The notes: generated by a model not told the origin, from the letters alone. A stretch of DNA of 64,000 nt from Paenibacillus taiwanensis DSM 18679 (GCF_000425125.1 NZ_AULE01000023.1:186001-250000), one strand, 5' to 3'. Counted from the first letter of the stretch, positions 55,901 through 63,476 are shown. A program made the numbers and translations.

Positions 55901-56185
55901 GTTATTCATAAGGAGAAGGAGGGCATGTCTACTCGGGAAGCCTTGCTGGAAGCAGGAGTTACTCGTCTGAGACCAATTCTGATGACGGCGATTGCTACGA
56001 TAGGTGCGTTAATTCCGCTTGCGATCGGAATTGAAGGCAGTGGTATCATTTCTCGAGGTTTGGGTGTGACCGTTATTGGTGGCTTAACCAGTTCGACTTT
56101 GTTGACCTTATTAATTGTACCAATTGTGTACGAGAGCTTGAGTAAGCTGCGCCGTAAGGATAAGCAGCATCAGGCTGCTGCATAA
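52913..56185 (+). CDS. RND-family efflux transporter, AcrB/SwrC-like
   Basis: Proton-driven multidrug or surfactant exporter, about 1090 aa, twelve helices and two large extracytoplasmic domains. Begins MNSLINFTLKNKFAVWLLT, a typical start. Helix 4 carries GRVVDDSIVVVENIFRR with the proton-relay Asp pair. B. subtilis SwrC, the nearest known relative by type, confers surfactin resistance. TTG 52913 is the start: AGGAGGAG lies 7 nt upstream and the promoter excludes the ATG at 52847. Residues about 252-319 are a Gly/Ala/Met-rich low-complexity insert in the first periplasmic-type loop. Regulated by the divergent tetR. Confidence 0.92.
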   Translation: MNSLINFTLKNKFAVWLLTIIVTVAGLYSGMNMKLETLPDITTPVVTVTTIYPGATPLEVTDKVTKPIEQRLQNLSGVKRVGSSSFQNASQIQVEYSFSSDMDKSEEEVKQVLSDIKLPEGVQPSKVSRLSFNAFPVITYSVSNDKASLAVLTKQVQDYVLPKLEGIEGVANVQISGQHAEEVQLLFDQGKLSKYGLSQDTVQAMIKGSDLRFPLGVYTFGSKEQSVVIDGKFTTIEDLKGLEIPYSPAPTGGAGGMGGVADQAGNAKGMSGMAGSAGSGAAEGAAPGQTGTIPGAGVAAGLGKGASGGVTPGQKSQPIELKLPTVKLGELAKIELVGKAESISRTNGKDAIGIQIVKGADANTVDVVNGAKQAVSELQDKYPDLEMISTMDQGKPIEESVNTMLSKAIFGAVFAMLIILLFLRNFRTTLISVVSIPLSLLIAILALNQMDITLNMMTLGAMTVAIGRVVDDSIVVVENIFRRMSLPNEPLKGKDLMREATKEMFMPIFSSTIVTIAVFLPLGLVQGMIGEMFLPFALTIVFALLASLLVAITIVPMMAHSLFKKGVKSKQHAHEEHPSRLSRSYKKVLNWSLNHKVITSIVAVLLLVGSFALVPYVGVSFLPSQSEKMVIATYSPEPGQTLSDVTKTAEQADQFFRKRNGVETVQYSLGGKNPFSPGSTNQALFFVKYSKDTPDFTKEQTQVLKDLQADTEKGRWGTMDFGAGGMGSNSLKVYVYGDKIEEMKPVVQDLEARMKKIADLKNVKSSLSKTFDEYTLEVNQEKLSELGLTAAEVGMSLSQQRERPVLTTVEKDGEELNVYLQVEQPKYASIDDLVNKKITSRLGQTVAIKDVVEVKKGTTSDTVTRRDGRLVIDVGGDITSSSVTTVSNEVKKEMDAINVPANIEVSMGGVTQDIKESFTQLGVAMAAAIAIVYLILVITFGGGLAPFAILFSLPFTIIGALVALLIAGETISISAMIGALMLIGIVVTNAIVLIDRVIHKEKEGMSTREALLEAGVTRLRPILMTAIATIGALIPLAIGIEGSGIISRGLGVTVIGGLTSSTLLTLLIVPIVYESLSKLRRKDKQHQAAA

Positions 56186-56197
56186 CATCACGAAAAG

Positions 56198-56238
56198 AAG
56201 CCGCTCCCTAGGTTTTGGACTTGGGGGGCGGCTTTTGC
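56198..56238 (+). terminator. Terminator of the RND gene
   Basis: AAGCCGCTCCC (56198-56208) pairs with GGGGGCGGCTT (56224-56234), followed by TTGCTT. Confidence 0.75.
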
Positions 56239-56316
56239 TTAAATGGGGATGATTGTGTTTGTCTGTTTGTCTGCTTTATGTAAGCCCTTAGCACCACTAT
56301 CCCATTCGCTCAGAAG

Positions 56317-56372
56317 AAGTGTGAAGTGTGAAGTGTGAAATGTGAAATGTGAAGTGCAAAGTGCTAAGTGGT
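56317..56372. repeat. Tandem array of eight 7-bp units
   Basis: Units in order: AAGTGTG three times, AAATGTG twice, AAGTGCA, AAGTGCT, AAGTGGT. The array is non-coding and lies between the RND terminator and the structured element at 56461. A small palindrome, ATCGGA-GGTA-TCCGAT (56380-56395), follows directly. Slippage-prone repeat with no evident function. Confidence 0.75.
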
Positions 56373-56460
56373 GTCTCCCATCGGAGGTATCCGATACCCG
56401 TCGAAATCAGTGGGTATGCGTAGGTATGAGTAGGTAGTAGAGACGGATGAACAAAATCAT

Positions 56461-56567
56461 AGAGACTGCCCTTGCAGCGGTGCTTATGTTCCCATCAGGT
56501 AAGCAGGTGAATCATACAACCTGTTACGGCAAGGGTACATGTCACAGTGATGCTGCGGACAGTCTCT
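56461..56567. ncRNA. Candidate structured RNA with nested and branched stems
   Basis: The outer stem is AGAGACTG (56461-56468) with CAGTCTCT (56560-56567). Directly inside, CCCTTGC (56469-56475) pairs with GCAAGGG (56529-56535). Inside that are two adjacent hairpins: GCTTA/TAAGC (56482-56486 and 56500-56504) and AGGT/ACCT (56505-56508 and 56519-56522), which abut and could stack. The result is a three-way junction closed by a long stem, with about 24 nt on the 3' side between inner and outer stems. Both strands can fold it, so the transcribed strand is unknown. It fits no riboswitch or ncRNA consensus I know. A palindromic mobile element remnant is the main alternative. Confidence 0.45.
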
Positions 56568-56635
56568 TCTTAAGCTATGCATCTGGGAAGGGGATGCTGC
56601 CTCATTGATACGGAAAAGCTAACCGTGATGAGGCG

Positions 56636-57073
56636 CTATACGTCGAGCTGCTTTCGCCCTTGAAAATCGTCCACGAGCGCGCTCAGTGGAATCTCGGCTA
56701 ACACTCTTTCCATAGCGGCTTGTGCAGATACCAAAATGCCCTCAAGGACAGACTGGATATTAGCTCCCACAAAACATTCGGGATTTGGCTGCTCGTGCAT
56801 ATGGAACAATTCGCCTTCTTCAACGACTTCAACGGCTCGATAAATATCAAGCAGCGTAATCTGATCCGGTTCCTTGAGTAATGTTGCTCCTCCGGTACCA
56901 GGACGGACTTGTACAAGTCCAGCTTGCTTAAGCTTACCTGTCAGTCTGCGAATAACGACAGGATTCGTATTCACGCTTCCTGCGATCCAATCAGATGTTA
57001 GGAGCTGATTACGCTCCAGGGCGAGCAGACATAAAATATGAACGGCTACGCTAAAGCGACTGCTTATTTTCAT
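56636..57073 (-). CDS. Rrf2-family transcriptional regulator (YwnA-like)
   Basis: 145 aa. Winged helix with MKISSRFSVAVHILCLLAL and NTNPVVIRRLTGKLKQAGLV recognition helix, wing RPGTGGATLL. Only two cysteines are present (about 15 and 99), not the three-Cys cluster of IscR/NsrR, so it is unlikely to carry an Fe-S cluster; the YwnA/CymR subgroup fits better. Start ATG 57073 behind GAGG. It has its own promoter whose -10 lies inside a palindrome, indicating autoregulation. It lies directly downstream of the ArsR-like gene on the same strand. Confidence 0.88.
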   Translation of the reverse strand: MKISSRFSVAVHILCLLALERNQLLTSDWIAGSVNTNPVVIRRLTGKLKQAGLVQVRPGTGGATLLKEPDQITLLDIYRAVEVVEEGELFHMHEQPNPECFVGANIQSVLEGILVSAQAAMERVLAEIPLSALVDDFQGRKQLDV

Positions 57074-57088
57074 GTTGAACCACCTCAA

Positions 57089-57125
57089 TGTAACTATTAT
57101 AGTTACAACTAACTTTATTTGTCAA
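57089..57125 (-). promoter_or_regulatory. rrf2 promoter with overlapping palindromic operator
   Basis: On the minus strand TTGACA (57125-57120), an 18-bp spacer and TATAAT (57101-57096). The -10 sits in the palindrome TGTAACTA-TTA-TAGTTACA (57089-57107). The -35 lies inside the last codons of the upstream ArsR-like gene. Confidence 0.75.
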
Positions 57126-58203
57126 TGTTTGAAGCGCCGCGTGGATTGGGGAGCAGTAGTGAGGATAACTGCTCTAACAAACGTTCGATCTGCTCAGGCT
57201 GCACCTGATACATAACTCGATTCTCATGACGTGTAGCTTTTACCAAACCCGCTTGACTTAAAGCATTTACATGATGCGAGACTGTAGAGTTTGTTAATTC
57301 AATCTCTTTAGCCAATTCATAACCATAACGTGGTGCTTGATTAAGCAACTGAATAATTTTGATTCGTTTCTCATCCGCAAGCAGCTTAAAGATGTCAGAG
57401 ATCTGCTGGCTCTGGTTGCGCTTGGCTTGCAAGTAATCTTGTCGATTCACTCCAAGTATACATAACAGCTGATGATCATTCAAAAGCAGCATGGAGGAAG
57501 TATGAAAGAAATAGGAAGGAATAAAGATCGTTTCCTGCTCCACATTCATTTTCTCATCTAAGTCAATGCCAAGCAAGGCATTTAAGTTATGCGCTCGTTC
57601 CTCGTCAAAGGTATGTTGCAGCTGCTGTACAGCTTGTTGGTGAATTGGCTCAAAAGGCATAGAGAAGGTGGCATATACCGTCTCATAAAAGTGTGTGACA
57701 ATACTCAGAAATTTGCGCTTTGTTTCTTCTACATCGTGGGCAAAGTAATATACCTTCCATTGCTCTTCCTCTGATAATGTGGATTGCTTCATGTGAGTGA
57801 GCAAGGATAAGGCATCCCATTCCGGAGTCTCGTCCAATATGTCCTTGTCTTCCCATTTGACACACCGGAGGAAAGCGTGCAGCAGTTCCTTTGCAGGCCA
57901 CTGCTCCAGTGCATGGATTACAGCCTCTATATCGTGGAGCAATCCCTTTTTGTAGAAATCCGTTAGCAAATAAATACCCATAGAGCTTTCTGGATTAAAA
58001 AATAGCTGGAGATTTTTTAAACCGTCCGCACCGATTGCTTGTCTAGCCTCTTTGACGAAACGGTCCATTTCTTTGGACGCAAATGCGGCAGCGTTTGGCA
58101 CGGACGGGGTCAGCATTTCATGATTAACGACACGATACATCGCGGCAAACCATTCAAAGACAGGTGATATATGGGCATAGATAGACGGGGCGATCGGAAT
58201 CAC
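57115..58203 (-). CDS. ArsR-type winged-helix regulator with a long N-terminal domain
   Basis: 362 aa. The C-terminal 90 residues are an ArsR-type wHTH (DIFKLLADEKRIKIIQLLN, ELTNSTVSHHVNALSQAG, wing ENRVMYQV). The first 260 residues form an uncharacterised helical domain shared by some firmicute ArsR proteins. No metal-binding ELCVCDL motif is present, so metals are not the obvious signal. It starts with GTG 58203, supported by AAAGGAG 8 nt upstream. Gene order with rrf2 suggests a small regulator block; a direct target is not visible. Confidence 0.85.
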   Translation of the reverse strand: MIPIAPSIYAHISPVFEWFAAMYRVVNHEMLTPSVPNAAAFASKEMDRFVKEARQAIGADGLKNLQLFFNPESSMGIYLLTDFYKKGLLHDIEAVIHALEQWPAKELLHAFLRCVKWEDKDILDETPEWDALSLLTHMKQSTLSEEEQWKVYYFAHDVEETKRKFLSIVTHFYETVYATFSMPFEPIHQQAVQQLQHTFDEERAHNLNALLGIDLDEKMNVEQETIFIPSYFFHTSSMLLLNDHQLLCILGVNRQDYLQAKRNQSQQISDIFKLLADEKRIKIIQLLNQAPRYGYELAKEIELTNSTVSHHVNALSQAGLVKATRHENRVMYQVQPEQIERLLEQLSSLLLPNPRGASNIDK

Positions 58204-58563
58204 GGCAATAGCTCCTTTATAAGGGTTCGATTAATGTCGAAAGAGTGATCAAATGTAAATCAAAATATATAGGGTGATTATGTAAAAGTCAACTAGGCAT
58301 GATAAGGGAATATGACGGCTGTATTTATTGACCGATGGACTAAAAAAGAATTATACAAAGAGGTGTGGTTACGGTATGTTGTGAATTAGGAGGAATTGAT
58401 TATTGTACATGACTGACCTGTGCAGCTGCTACTCCAGATGAAGTCAAGTATATGCGATTATAGGTTTGAAGGGGACCATGCTGCACTTCAATTATCTATA
58501 AATGGAATTTATTCTGCAATTTCCAGTAGGAAATGTTTCTCATTCTGTATATACTAATGAAGG
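58204..58563. other. Intergenic region between the ArsR-like gene and the antiporter leader
   Basis: About 360 bases. I see no gene that I can support. A GGAGGAATTGATT site near 58390 precedes a tiny frame, too short to call. The hairpin at 58564 ends this stretch. Confidence 0.4.
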
Positions 58564-58597
58564 GCCTATGGACGCATAGGCTCTTTTGTGTGTTTTT
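58564..58597 (+). terminator. Terminator-like hairpin upstream of the amino-acid antiporter
   Basis: GCCTATG (58564-58570), loop GACG, CATAGGC (58575-58581), then TCTTTTGTGTGTTTTT. A strong intrinsic terminator with no gene upstream on this strand; it may be an attenuator in the leader of the gene starting at 58706. Confidence 0.7.
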
Positions 58598-58705
58598 GCA
58601 CATCCTGAACAAACCGATCTGTGTAAAATGATGGTAACTTTAGGCCATGCGGGGACATACCAGATTAGATTCACCGTTATATTTAGGAAAAGGGAGATTA
58701 ACAGC

Positions 58706-60139
58706 ATGAACGACAACGAAATGCAAAAAAAACTGCGCTGGTATAACATTGCTCTGATGGCTTTCATCTCGGTATGGGGCTTCGGTAATGTTGTTAATAA
58801 CTATGCCAATCAAGGTTTAACCGTTATTACTTCATGGATTCTTATTATTGCGTTGTATTTTATTCCATACACGTTAATGGTAGGTCAACTAGGATCTACA
58901 TTTAAGGATAGTAAGGGCGGCGTCAGCAGTTGGATTAAAGAAACGATGGGACCCAACATCGCTTACATGGCCGCGTGGACGTACTGGGTCGTACACGTCC
59001 CGTATTTGGCACAGAAGCCGCAAGCTATTCTAATTGCTTTAGGATGGGCATTCACAGGCAGTGGGAACTTAATTAAAGAGATTTCACCCGTTATGCTACA
59101 GTTTATGACATTGATCATCTTTGTCTTTTTCTTGTGGATTGCATCCCGTGGTATTACATCACTGAAACAAATAGGTACCGTTGCGGGAATTTCCGTGTTT
59201 GTGATGTCTTTGTTATATATCGTAATGGCGGTGACAGCTCCTGCTTTGACGGGCGCAACGATCGCTACGTCTGATATGTCCATCAAGTCTTTTATACCGG
59301 ACTTTAACTTTGCCTACTTTACGACCTTGTCCATGCTTGTGTTTGCGGTGGGCGGGGCTGAGAAAATTTCGCCTTATGTCAACGATACTCGCAATCCAGG
59401 CAGAGAATTCCCTCGTGGGATGCTTACATTGGCTATTATGGTGGCCATATGCGCGCTGCTAGGTTCGTTTGCAATGGGAATGATGTTTGATTCGAATAAC
59501 ATCCCTGCCGATTTGAAGATGAATGGCCAATATTATGCATTTCAAATACTGGGAGATTATTATGGTTTAGGTAATACACTAATGGTTATTTATGCGATTG
59601 CCAATACGCTTGCTCAAATTTCAGCCTTGGCCTTCTCCATTGATGCACCGTTAAAAGTGTTGTTAGCGGACTCCAGTGAAAAGCATATTCCGAAATCACT
59701 GCTGAAGATAAACGATCGTGGTACGCCGGTGAATGGTTACATTTTAACGCTGGTATTGGTAGGTATTTTAATTATGGTGCCCGTTATCGGTATTGGTGAA
59801 ATGAACTCATTGTTTAACTGGCTTCTGGATCTAAATTCCATCGTTATGCCGCTGCGGTACTTGTTTGTATTTCTTGCCTTTATGGCATTGATGAAATTGT
59901 CCGATAAGTTTACATCGGAATATCGTTTTGTTAAAAACAACAAGATTGGATTTGCTATTGGTTTATGGTGTTTCCTCTTTACAGCGTTTGCTTGTATTAT
60001 GGGGATGTTCCCGAAAATGGAGGCTTTCACGAGCGAATGGTATTTCCAACTCAGTTTAAATGTGATCACTCCATTTATTTTGCTCGGTCTTGGTTTAATC
60101 TTGCCCATGCTGGTGAAGCTTAAGCAGCCCCGTAAATAA
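58706..60139 (+). CDS. APC-superfamily amino-acid antiporter, glutamate/GABA family (YjeM-like)
   Basis: Membrane transporter of 477 aa with about 12-13 helices. The opening LRWYNIALMAFISVWGFGNVVNNYANQG and KGGVSSWIKETMGP region match the glutamate/GABA antiporter group of the APC superfamily (core motifs SVWGFGNVVNNY and GGVSSWI). FAVGGAEKISPYV is the unwound helix-6 region. Such proteins exchange an amino acid for its decarboxylation product or take up amino acids; no decarboxylase is nearby, so direction and substrate are open. ATG 58706 with AAAGGGAG upstream is preferred over 58586. The terminator-like hairpin in its leader suggests attenuation. Confidence 0.88.
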   Translation: MNDNEMQKKLRWYNIALMAFISVWGFGNVVNNYANQGLTVITSWILIIALYFIPYTLMVGQLGSTFKDSKGGVSSWIKETMGPNIAYMAAWTYWVVHVPYLAQKPQAILIALGWAFTGSGNLIKEISPVMLQFMTLIIFVFFLWIASRGITSLKQIGTVAGISVFVMSLLYIVMAVTAPALTGATIATSDMSIKSFIPDFNFAYFTTLSMLVFAVGGAEKISPYVNDTRNPGREFPRGMLTLAIMVAICALLGSFAMGMMFDSNNIPADLKMNGQYYAFQILGDYYGLGNTLMVIYAIANTLAQISALAFSIDAPLKVLLADSSEKHIPKSLLKINDRGTPVNGYILTLVLVGILIMVPVIGIGEMNSLFNWLLDLNSIVMPLRYLFVFLAFMALMKLSDKFTSEYRFVKNNKIGFAIGLWCFLFTAFACIMGMFPKMEAFTSEWYFQLSLNVITPFILLGLGLILPMLVKLKQPRK

Positions 60140-60171
60140 CAATGACTCAACTCATTGAACACTAACTGCAG

Positions 60172-60207
60172 CCTGTCTGAAGGATGACTTCGGACAGGTT
60201 ATTTTTA
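60172..60207 (+). terminator. Terminator of the antiporter gene
   Basis: CCTGTC and GAAG (from 60172) pair with CTTC and GACAGG (to 60198), followed by TTATTTTTAT. Confidence 0.8.
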
Positions 60208-60235
60208 TGTTTTGCACCCAACTCCAGAAAGTTTA

Positions 60236-60264
60236 TTGACAAAATATAAACAAAATAAGATAAT
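60236..60264 (+). promoter_or_regulatory. Promoter of the DUF2087 / GIY-YIG pair
   Basis: TTGACA (60236-60241), 17-bp spacer, GATAAT (60259-60264). The leader that follows is very AT-rich, with two related TGTTTA-containing stretches. Confidence 0.65.
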
Positions 60265-60327
60265 GTTTATAAATTAACAAACAATCTATTAATATGTTTA
60301 CTAAATATAAATTGAAACGGAGCTCAT

Positions 60328-61104
60328 ATGATGAAAAAAGACATAACCGATCTATTTCAGAATGCCACCGTTGCGGAGCTGAAGCTAGGATACGTACACG
60401 ATCCATCCGATGATCACTACGTTTGCCTTATTTGTGGTGATGGCTACGAGCGAGGTGTTATTTATGCGGATGAAGAAGGGAGTACCGGATTATTTTACGA
60501 AGCAGAGAAACAAATGAAGCGTCATATTAAGCACAAGCATCAATCGATGTTTCACCATTTGATTGAATTGGATAAGAAGCGCACAGGATTGACGGATTTG
60601 CAAAAGGAACTGATCAGCCTGTTTTATGACGGTCTCTCAGACGCAGACATCGTCAAGAAGTTGGGCGGCAGCAGCTCCACGATTCGGAATCATCGCTTTA
60701 CGATGCGTGAGAAGATGAAGCAGGCTAAGCTGTTCCTTGCGCTAACGGAGATGATGGAGGAACACAGTGCGATTGCGCCTAAGTTGGTGCCTGTGCCCGT
60801 GACTGCCAATATGGTGGATGAGCGTTATGTGATCACGGAGCAGGAGCGTGAAGGGTTCTTAAATCAGTATTTCCCCGATGGATGGGAGGGGAGATTGACC
60901 GCATTTCCGAAAAAGGAGAAGCGAAAGCTCGTCATTTTGCGTAATTTGGCCGAACGCTTTGAGCGAGGTCGTGTATACACGGAGAAAGAAATTAACGCCG
61001 TTTTAAAGGAAGCATTCCATGATTACGTAACGTTGCGCAGATACATGATTGATTACGGTCTTTTGGACCGGAAAGAAGATGGAAGCCAGTACTGGTTAAA
61101 ATAA
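60328..61104 (+). CDS. DUF2087-containing regulator with a LuxR-like helix-turn-helix
   Basis: 258 aa in three parts. Residues 1-80 contain a Cys-His cluster (YVCLICGDGYERG and HIKHKHQSMFHH) that resembles a zinc finger. Residues about 90-140 are a LuxR/GerE-type HTH (GLTDLQKELISLFYDGLSDADIVKKL, core GLSDADIVKKLG, then SSTIRNHRFTMREKM). The C-terminal 85 residues are DUF2087 (FPKKEKRKLVILRNLAERF ... RRYMIDYGLLDRKEDGSQYWL). It is probably a DNA-binding regulator; the DUF2087 role is unknown. GGAG precedes the ATG. A GIY-YIG gene follows by 28 bp on the same transcript. Confidence 0.85.
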   Translation: MMKKDITDLFQNATVAELKLGYVHDPSDDHYVCLICGDGYERGVIYADEEGSTGLFYEAEKQMKRHIKHKHQSMFHHLIELDKKRTGLTDLQKELISLFYDGLSDADIVKKLGGSSSTIRNHRFTMREKMKQAKLFLALTEMMEEHSAIAPKLVPVPVTANMVDERYVITEQEREGFLNQYFPDGWEGRLTAFPKKEKRKLVILRNLAERFERGRVYTEKEINAVLKEAFHDYVTLRRYMIDYGLLDRKEDGSQYWLK

Positions 61105-61132
61105 ATGAGATGAAAAAGGAGAGTTGTTTACG

Positions 61133-61498
61133 ATGAGAACACGTGAAGAGCTGAAGCAGTTTGCCCGTGAGTACGCCAAGACACATCGTAAGATGGGCAT
61201 TTATCAGGTGAGAAACAAAGTGACAGGGTATCAAATCATTGGCAGCAGCATGGATTTGGAGAAGGTGTGGAATAAAGAGTCCTTTACATTAAAAATGAAC
61301 GGCCATGTTAATCGTGGGTTACAGAAAGAGTGGAACACCTATGGTGAGGAGTCGTTTGAAATTGAATTTCTGGAGCTGATTGAGCCAGAAGAAGAGTGGA
61401 TTACGAGTGATCAGGAGCGAGTTAAATATAAGCTAATGCTTCAGAAGTTACTGGAAACTTGGACAGAGCGCTTGCAAGAGACATCCCGTGAAGATTAA
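61133..61498 (+). CDS. GIY-YIG nuclease-family protein with altered second motif
   Basis: 121 aa. GIYQVRNKVTGYQIIGSS gives the GIY motif, but the YIG part reads YQIIG, so the tyrosine is displaced or lost. A later Arg (NRGLQKEWNTYGEE) and the acidic EFLELIEPE segment match the catalytic Arg and metal-binding Glu of the fold. It may be a nuclease with relaxed motif or a non-catalytic homologue. ATG 61133 is preferred because AAAGGAGAG lies 9 nt upstream. It is the second gene of the unit with the DUF2087 regulator, and a terminator overlaps its end. Confidence 0.85.
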   Translation: MRTREELKQFAREYAKTHRKMGIYQVRNKVTGYQIIGSSMDLEKVWNKESFTLKMNGHVNRGLQKEWNTYGEESFEIEFLELIEPEEEWITSDQERVKYKLMLQKLLETWTERLQETSRED

Positions 61499-61516
61499 TT
61501 CACGGGATGTTTTTTC
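61481..61516 (+). terminator. Terminator overlapping the end of the GIY-YIG gene
   Basis: ACATCCCGTGAA (61481-61492) and TTCACGGGATGT (61499-61510) form a perfect 12-bp stem that includes the last codons, followed by TTTTTTC. Confidence 0.9.
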
Positions 61517-61546
61517 TTGTCTGGTGACGGATTAAAAAGGGTAATA

Positions 61547-61575
61547 TTGACTTTTAATCGATATGCTAATATAGT
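61547..61575 (+). promoter_or_regulatory. Promoter of the S9 peptidase gene
   Basis: TTGACT (61547-61552), 17-bp spacer, TATAGT (61570-61575). Confidence 0.65.
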
Positions 61576-61640
61576 TTTATCATAATCGAATTATATATTT
61601 TATAAATATGAAACTATATATCGACAAGGGAGGATACAGT

Positions 61641-63434
61641 ATGATTCAGTTTCCGAAGCCAGAAGTAGAACAATATTTTCAGGTTAGTGTCATACGCCAG
61701 TTTGCCGTGAATGCGGACGAATCAAGAATTGTCTTCAGCAGCAATATGAATGGAACATTTAACTTGTGGGCGATGGATTTCCATGCAGAGCATCCTTTTC
61801 CTTATCCCTTAACGTATGAAGGGCAAACGAGCAGCTTTATTAAAATGGACGGTGAAGGCCGCTTTATTTTAACCTCCTTGGACCGTGATGGGGACGAAAA
61901 TTATCATATTTATGCACTGCCCTGGAATGGGGGACAGGCGCTTAAGCTGATTGAAGGCGCGGCTGACGATAAATATTTTTATGTGCAGATGTCAGAGGAC
62001 GGGAAGCGACTTTATTATGTCACAAGCAAAGACAACCCTCAGTTTATGAATAGCCGAGTCTACAACTTAGAGACAAAGGAAGATAAGTTAATTCACGAAG
62101 GCAGCGCCACATCTACCTTCCTGACCGGCGTTAGCCCTGACGAGCAAGTGATTGCGTACTCACAGTCTTATGCTAATACATATAGCGTCACTTACGTATG
62201 CCGTAAGGGTGAAGAGCCTCAATGTGTGACACCGTCGGCTGATGTTGTGCACATAGTAGGTGACGTTTGTTTTGTTGATAATGATACGGTGTTGTTTGTG
62301 ACGGATTATGAGCAGGAATATGCTTATATAGCACAATACCAATTGTCGACCAAGCAATTTGAGCGGGTATGCGCCATTGAGAAAGAAAGTGTGACGAACT
62401 TGAAGTGGCATAAGGAAACGCGTACCTTGTATGTGGTCACGGAAAAGGGAGTTGTTGATAAGTTATATGCCTATGGCTATGACAGCGGCGAATTAGTAGC
62501 GATGTCACTTCCAACTGATATTGTGGAACAGCTTAGCGTGGCGGCTTCAGGCAATATTTATGTACTGGCACGCGGAGCCGTTTGTCCGACTAATATTTAT
62601 CGGTATGCAGAGGGCGCGTGGGCAGCCTTGACACATAATGTGATGACAGGTTTAACCGCAGAAGATTTAGTCGATCCCGATATCGTTACGTATGACTCTT
62701 TCGACGGCACAGTTATTGAAGCGCTGTTGTATCGTGCCAAAGAAGCTGTTGCAAACGGGTACACCATCTTTTGGCCGCACGGTGGGCCGCAAGCAGCAGA
62801 GCGGAAGCAGTTTCGGGCGATGTTTCAGTATTTGCTCGCTCAGGGTTATCATATCTTTGCGCCGAACTTCCGTGGCAGCACAGGATATGGCAGCTCCTTT
62901 GTGAAGCTGGTAGAACGTGATTGGGGTGAAGGACCACGCAAGGACTGCCTGGCAGGGATGGAGTGGCTTTTTGCTCAAGGCATCTCAAGCCGCGAGAAGC
63001 TGTTTGTATTTGGCGGAAGCTATGGCGGATATATGACGCTGCTGCTGGCAGGGCGTCATGCCGATTATTTCCGCGCAGCAATTGATTATGTAGGTGTCAG
63101 TAATTTATTTACCTTTGTAAAATCAGTGCCTGAGTTTTGGAAGCCGCTCATGGAGCGGTGGCTTGGCGATCCGGAGAAGGATAAGGAACGCTTTATCAAG
63201 GATTCCCCGATTACGTACCTTGATGATATGACCAACCCGATGCTGATTGTGCAGGGGGCGAATGATCCACGCGTAGTGAAGGAAGAGTCGGATCAGATTG
63301 TGGAGGCTCTTCGTGCTCAGGGCCGTGACGTAGAGTATCTAGTGTTTGAGGACGAAGGGCACGGTGTAGTGCGCAAACAAAATGAGAAAGTTTTGTACCA
63401 GACGATTGTGGATTTCCTCAAGCGTCATCAATAA
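61641..63434 (+). CDS. S9 family (prolyl oligopeptidase-like) peptidase
   Basis: Cytoplasmic serine peptidase or acylaminoacyl-peptidase type enzyme, 597 aa. An N-terminal beta-propeller (about 20-340) restricts substrates to short peptides. The C-terminal alpha/beta-hydrolase domain has the nucleophile in FGGSYGGYMTLL (Ser near 465), the acid in GANDPRV and the His in DEGHGV. HGGPQ gives the oxyanion region. ATG 61641 is chosen because AAGGGAGG lies 7 nt upstream; the frame opens at 61608 without a site. Monocistronic. No signal peptide. Confidence 0.92.
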   Translation: MIQFPKPEVEQYFQVSVIRQFAVNADESRIVFSSNMNGTFNLWAMDFHAEHPFPYPLTYEGQTSSFIKMDGEGRFILTSLDRDGDENYHIYALPWNGGQALKLIEGAADDKYFYVQMSEDGKRLYYVTSKDNPQFMNSRVYNLETKEDKLIHEGSATSTFLTGVSPDEQVIAYSQSYANTYSVTYVCRKGEEPQCVTPSADVVHIVGDVCFVDNDTVLFVTDYEQEYAYIAQYQLSTKQFERVCAIEKESVTNLKWHKETRTLYVVTEKGVVDKLYAYGYDSGELVAMSLPTDIVEQLSVAASGNIYVLARGAVCPTNIYRYAEGAWAALTHNVMTGLTAEDLVDPDIVTYDSFDGTVIEALLYRAKEAVANGYTIFWPHGGPQAAERKQFRAMFQYLLAQGYHIFAPNFRGSTGYGSSFVKLVERDWGEGPRKDCLAGMEWLFAQGISSREKLFVFGGSYGGYMTLLLAGRHADYFRAAIDYVGVSNLFTFVKSVPEFWKPLMERWLGDPEKDKERFIKDSPITYLDDMTNPMLIVQGANDPRVVKEESDQIVEALRAQGRDVEYLVFEDEGHGVVRKQNEKVLYQTIVDFLKRHQ

Positions 63435-63442
63435 GCGAAATG

Positions 63443-63476
63443 GCCGTGCTCCATAGGATGGGGGCACGGCTTTATT
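63443..63476 (+). terminator. Terminator of the S9 peptidase gene
   Basis: GCCGTGC (63443-63449) pairs with GCACGGC (63464-63470), followed by TTTATTTAAT. Confidence 0.8.

Noticed and set aside
56317-56372. CRISPR-like array
   Set aside because: The units are 7 bp and contiguous, with no spacers and no cas genes nearby.
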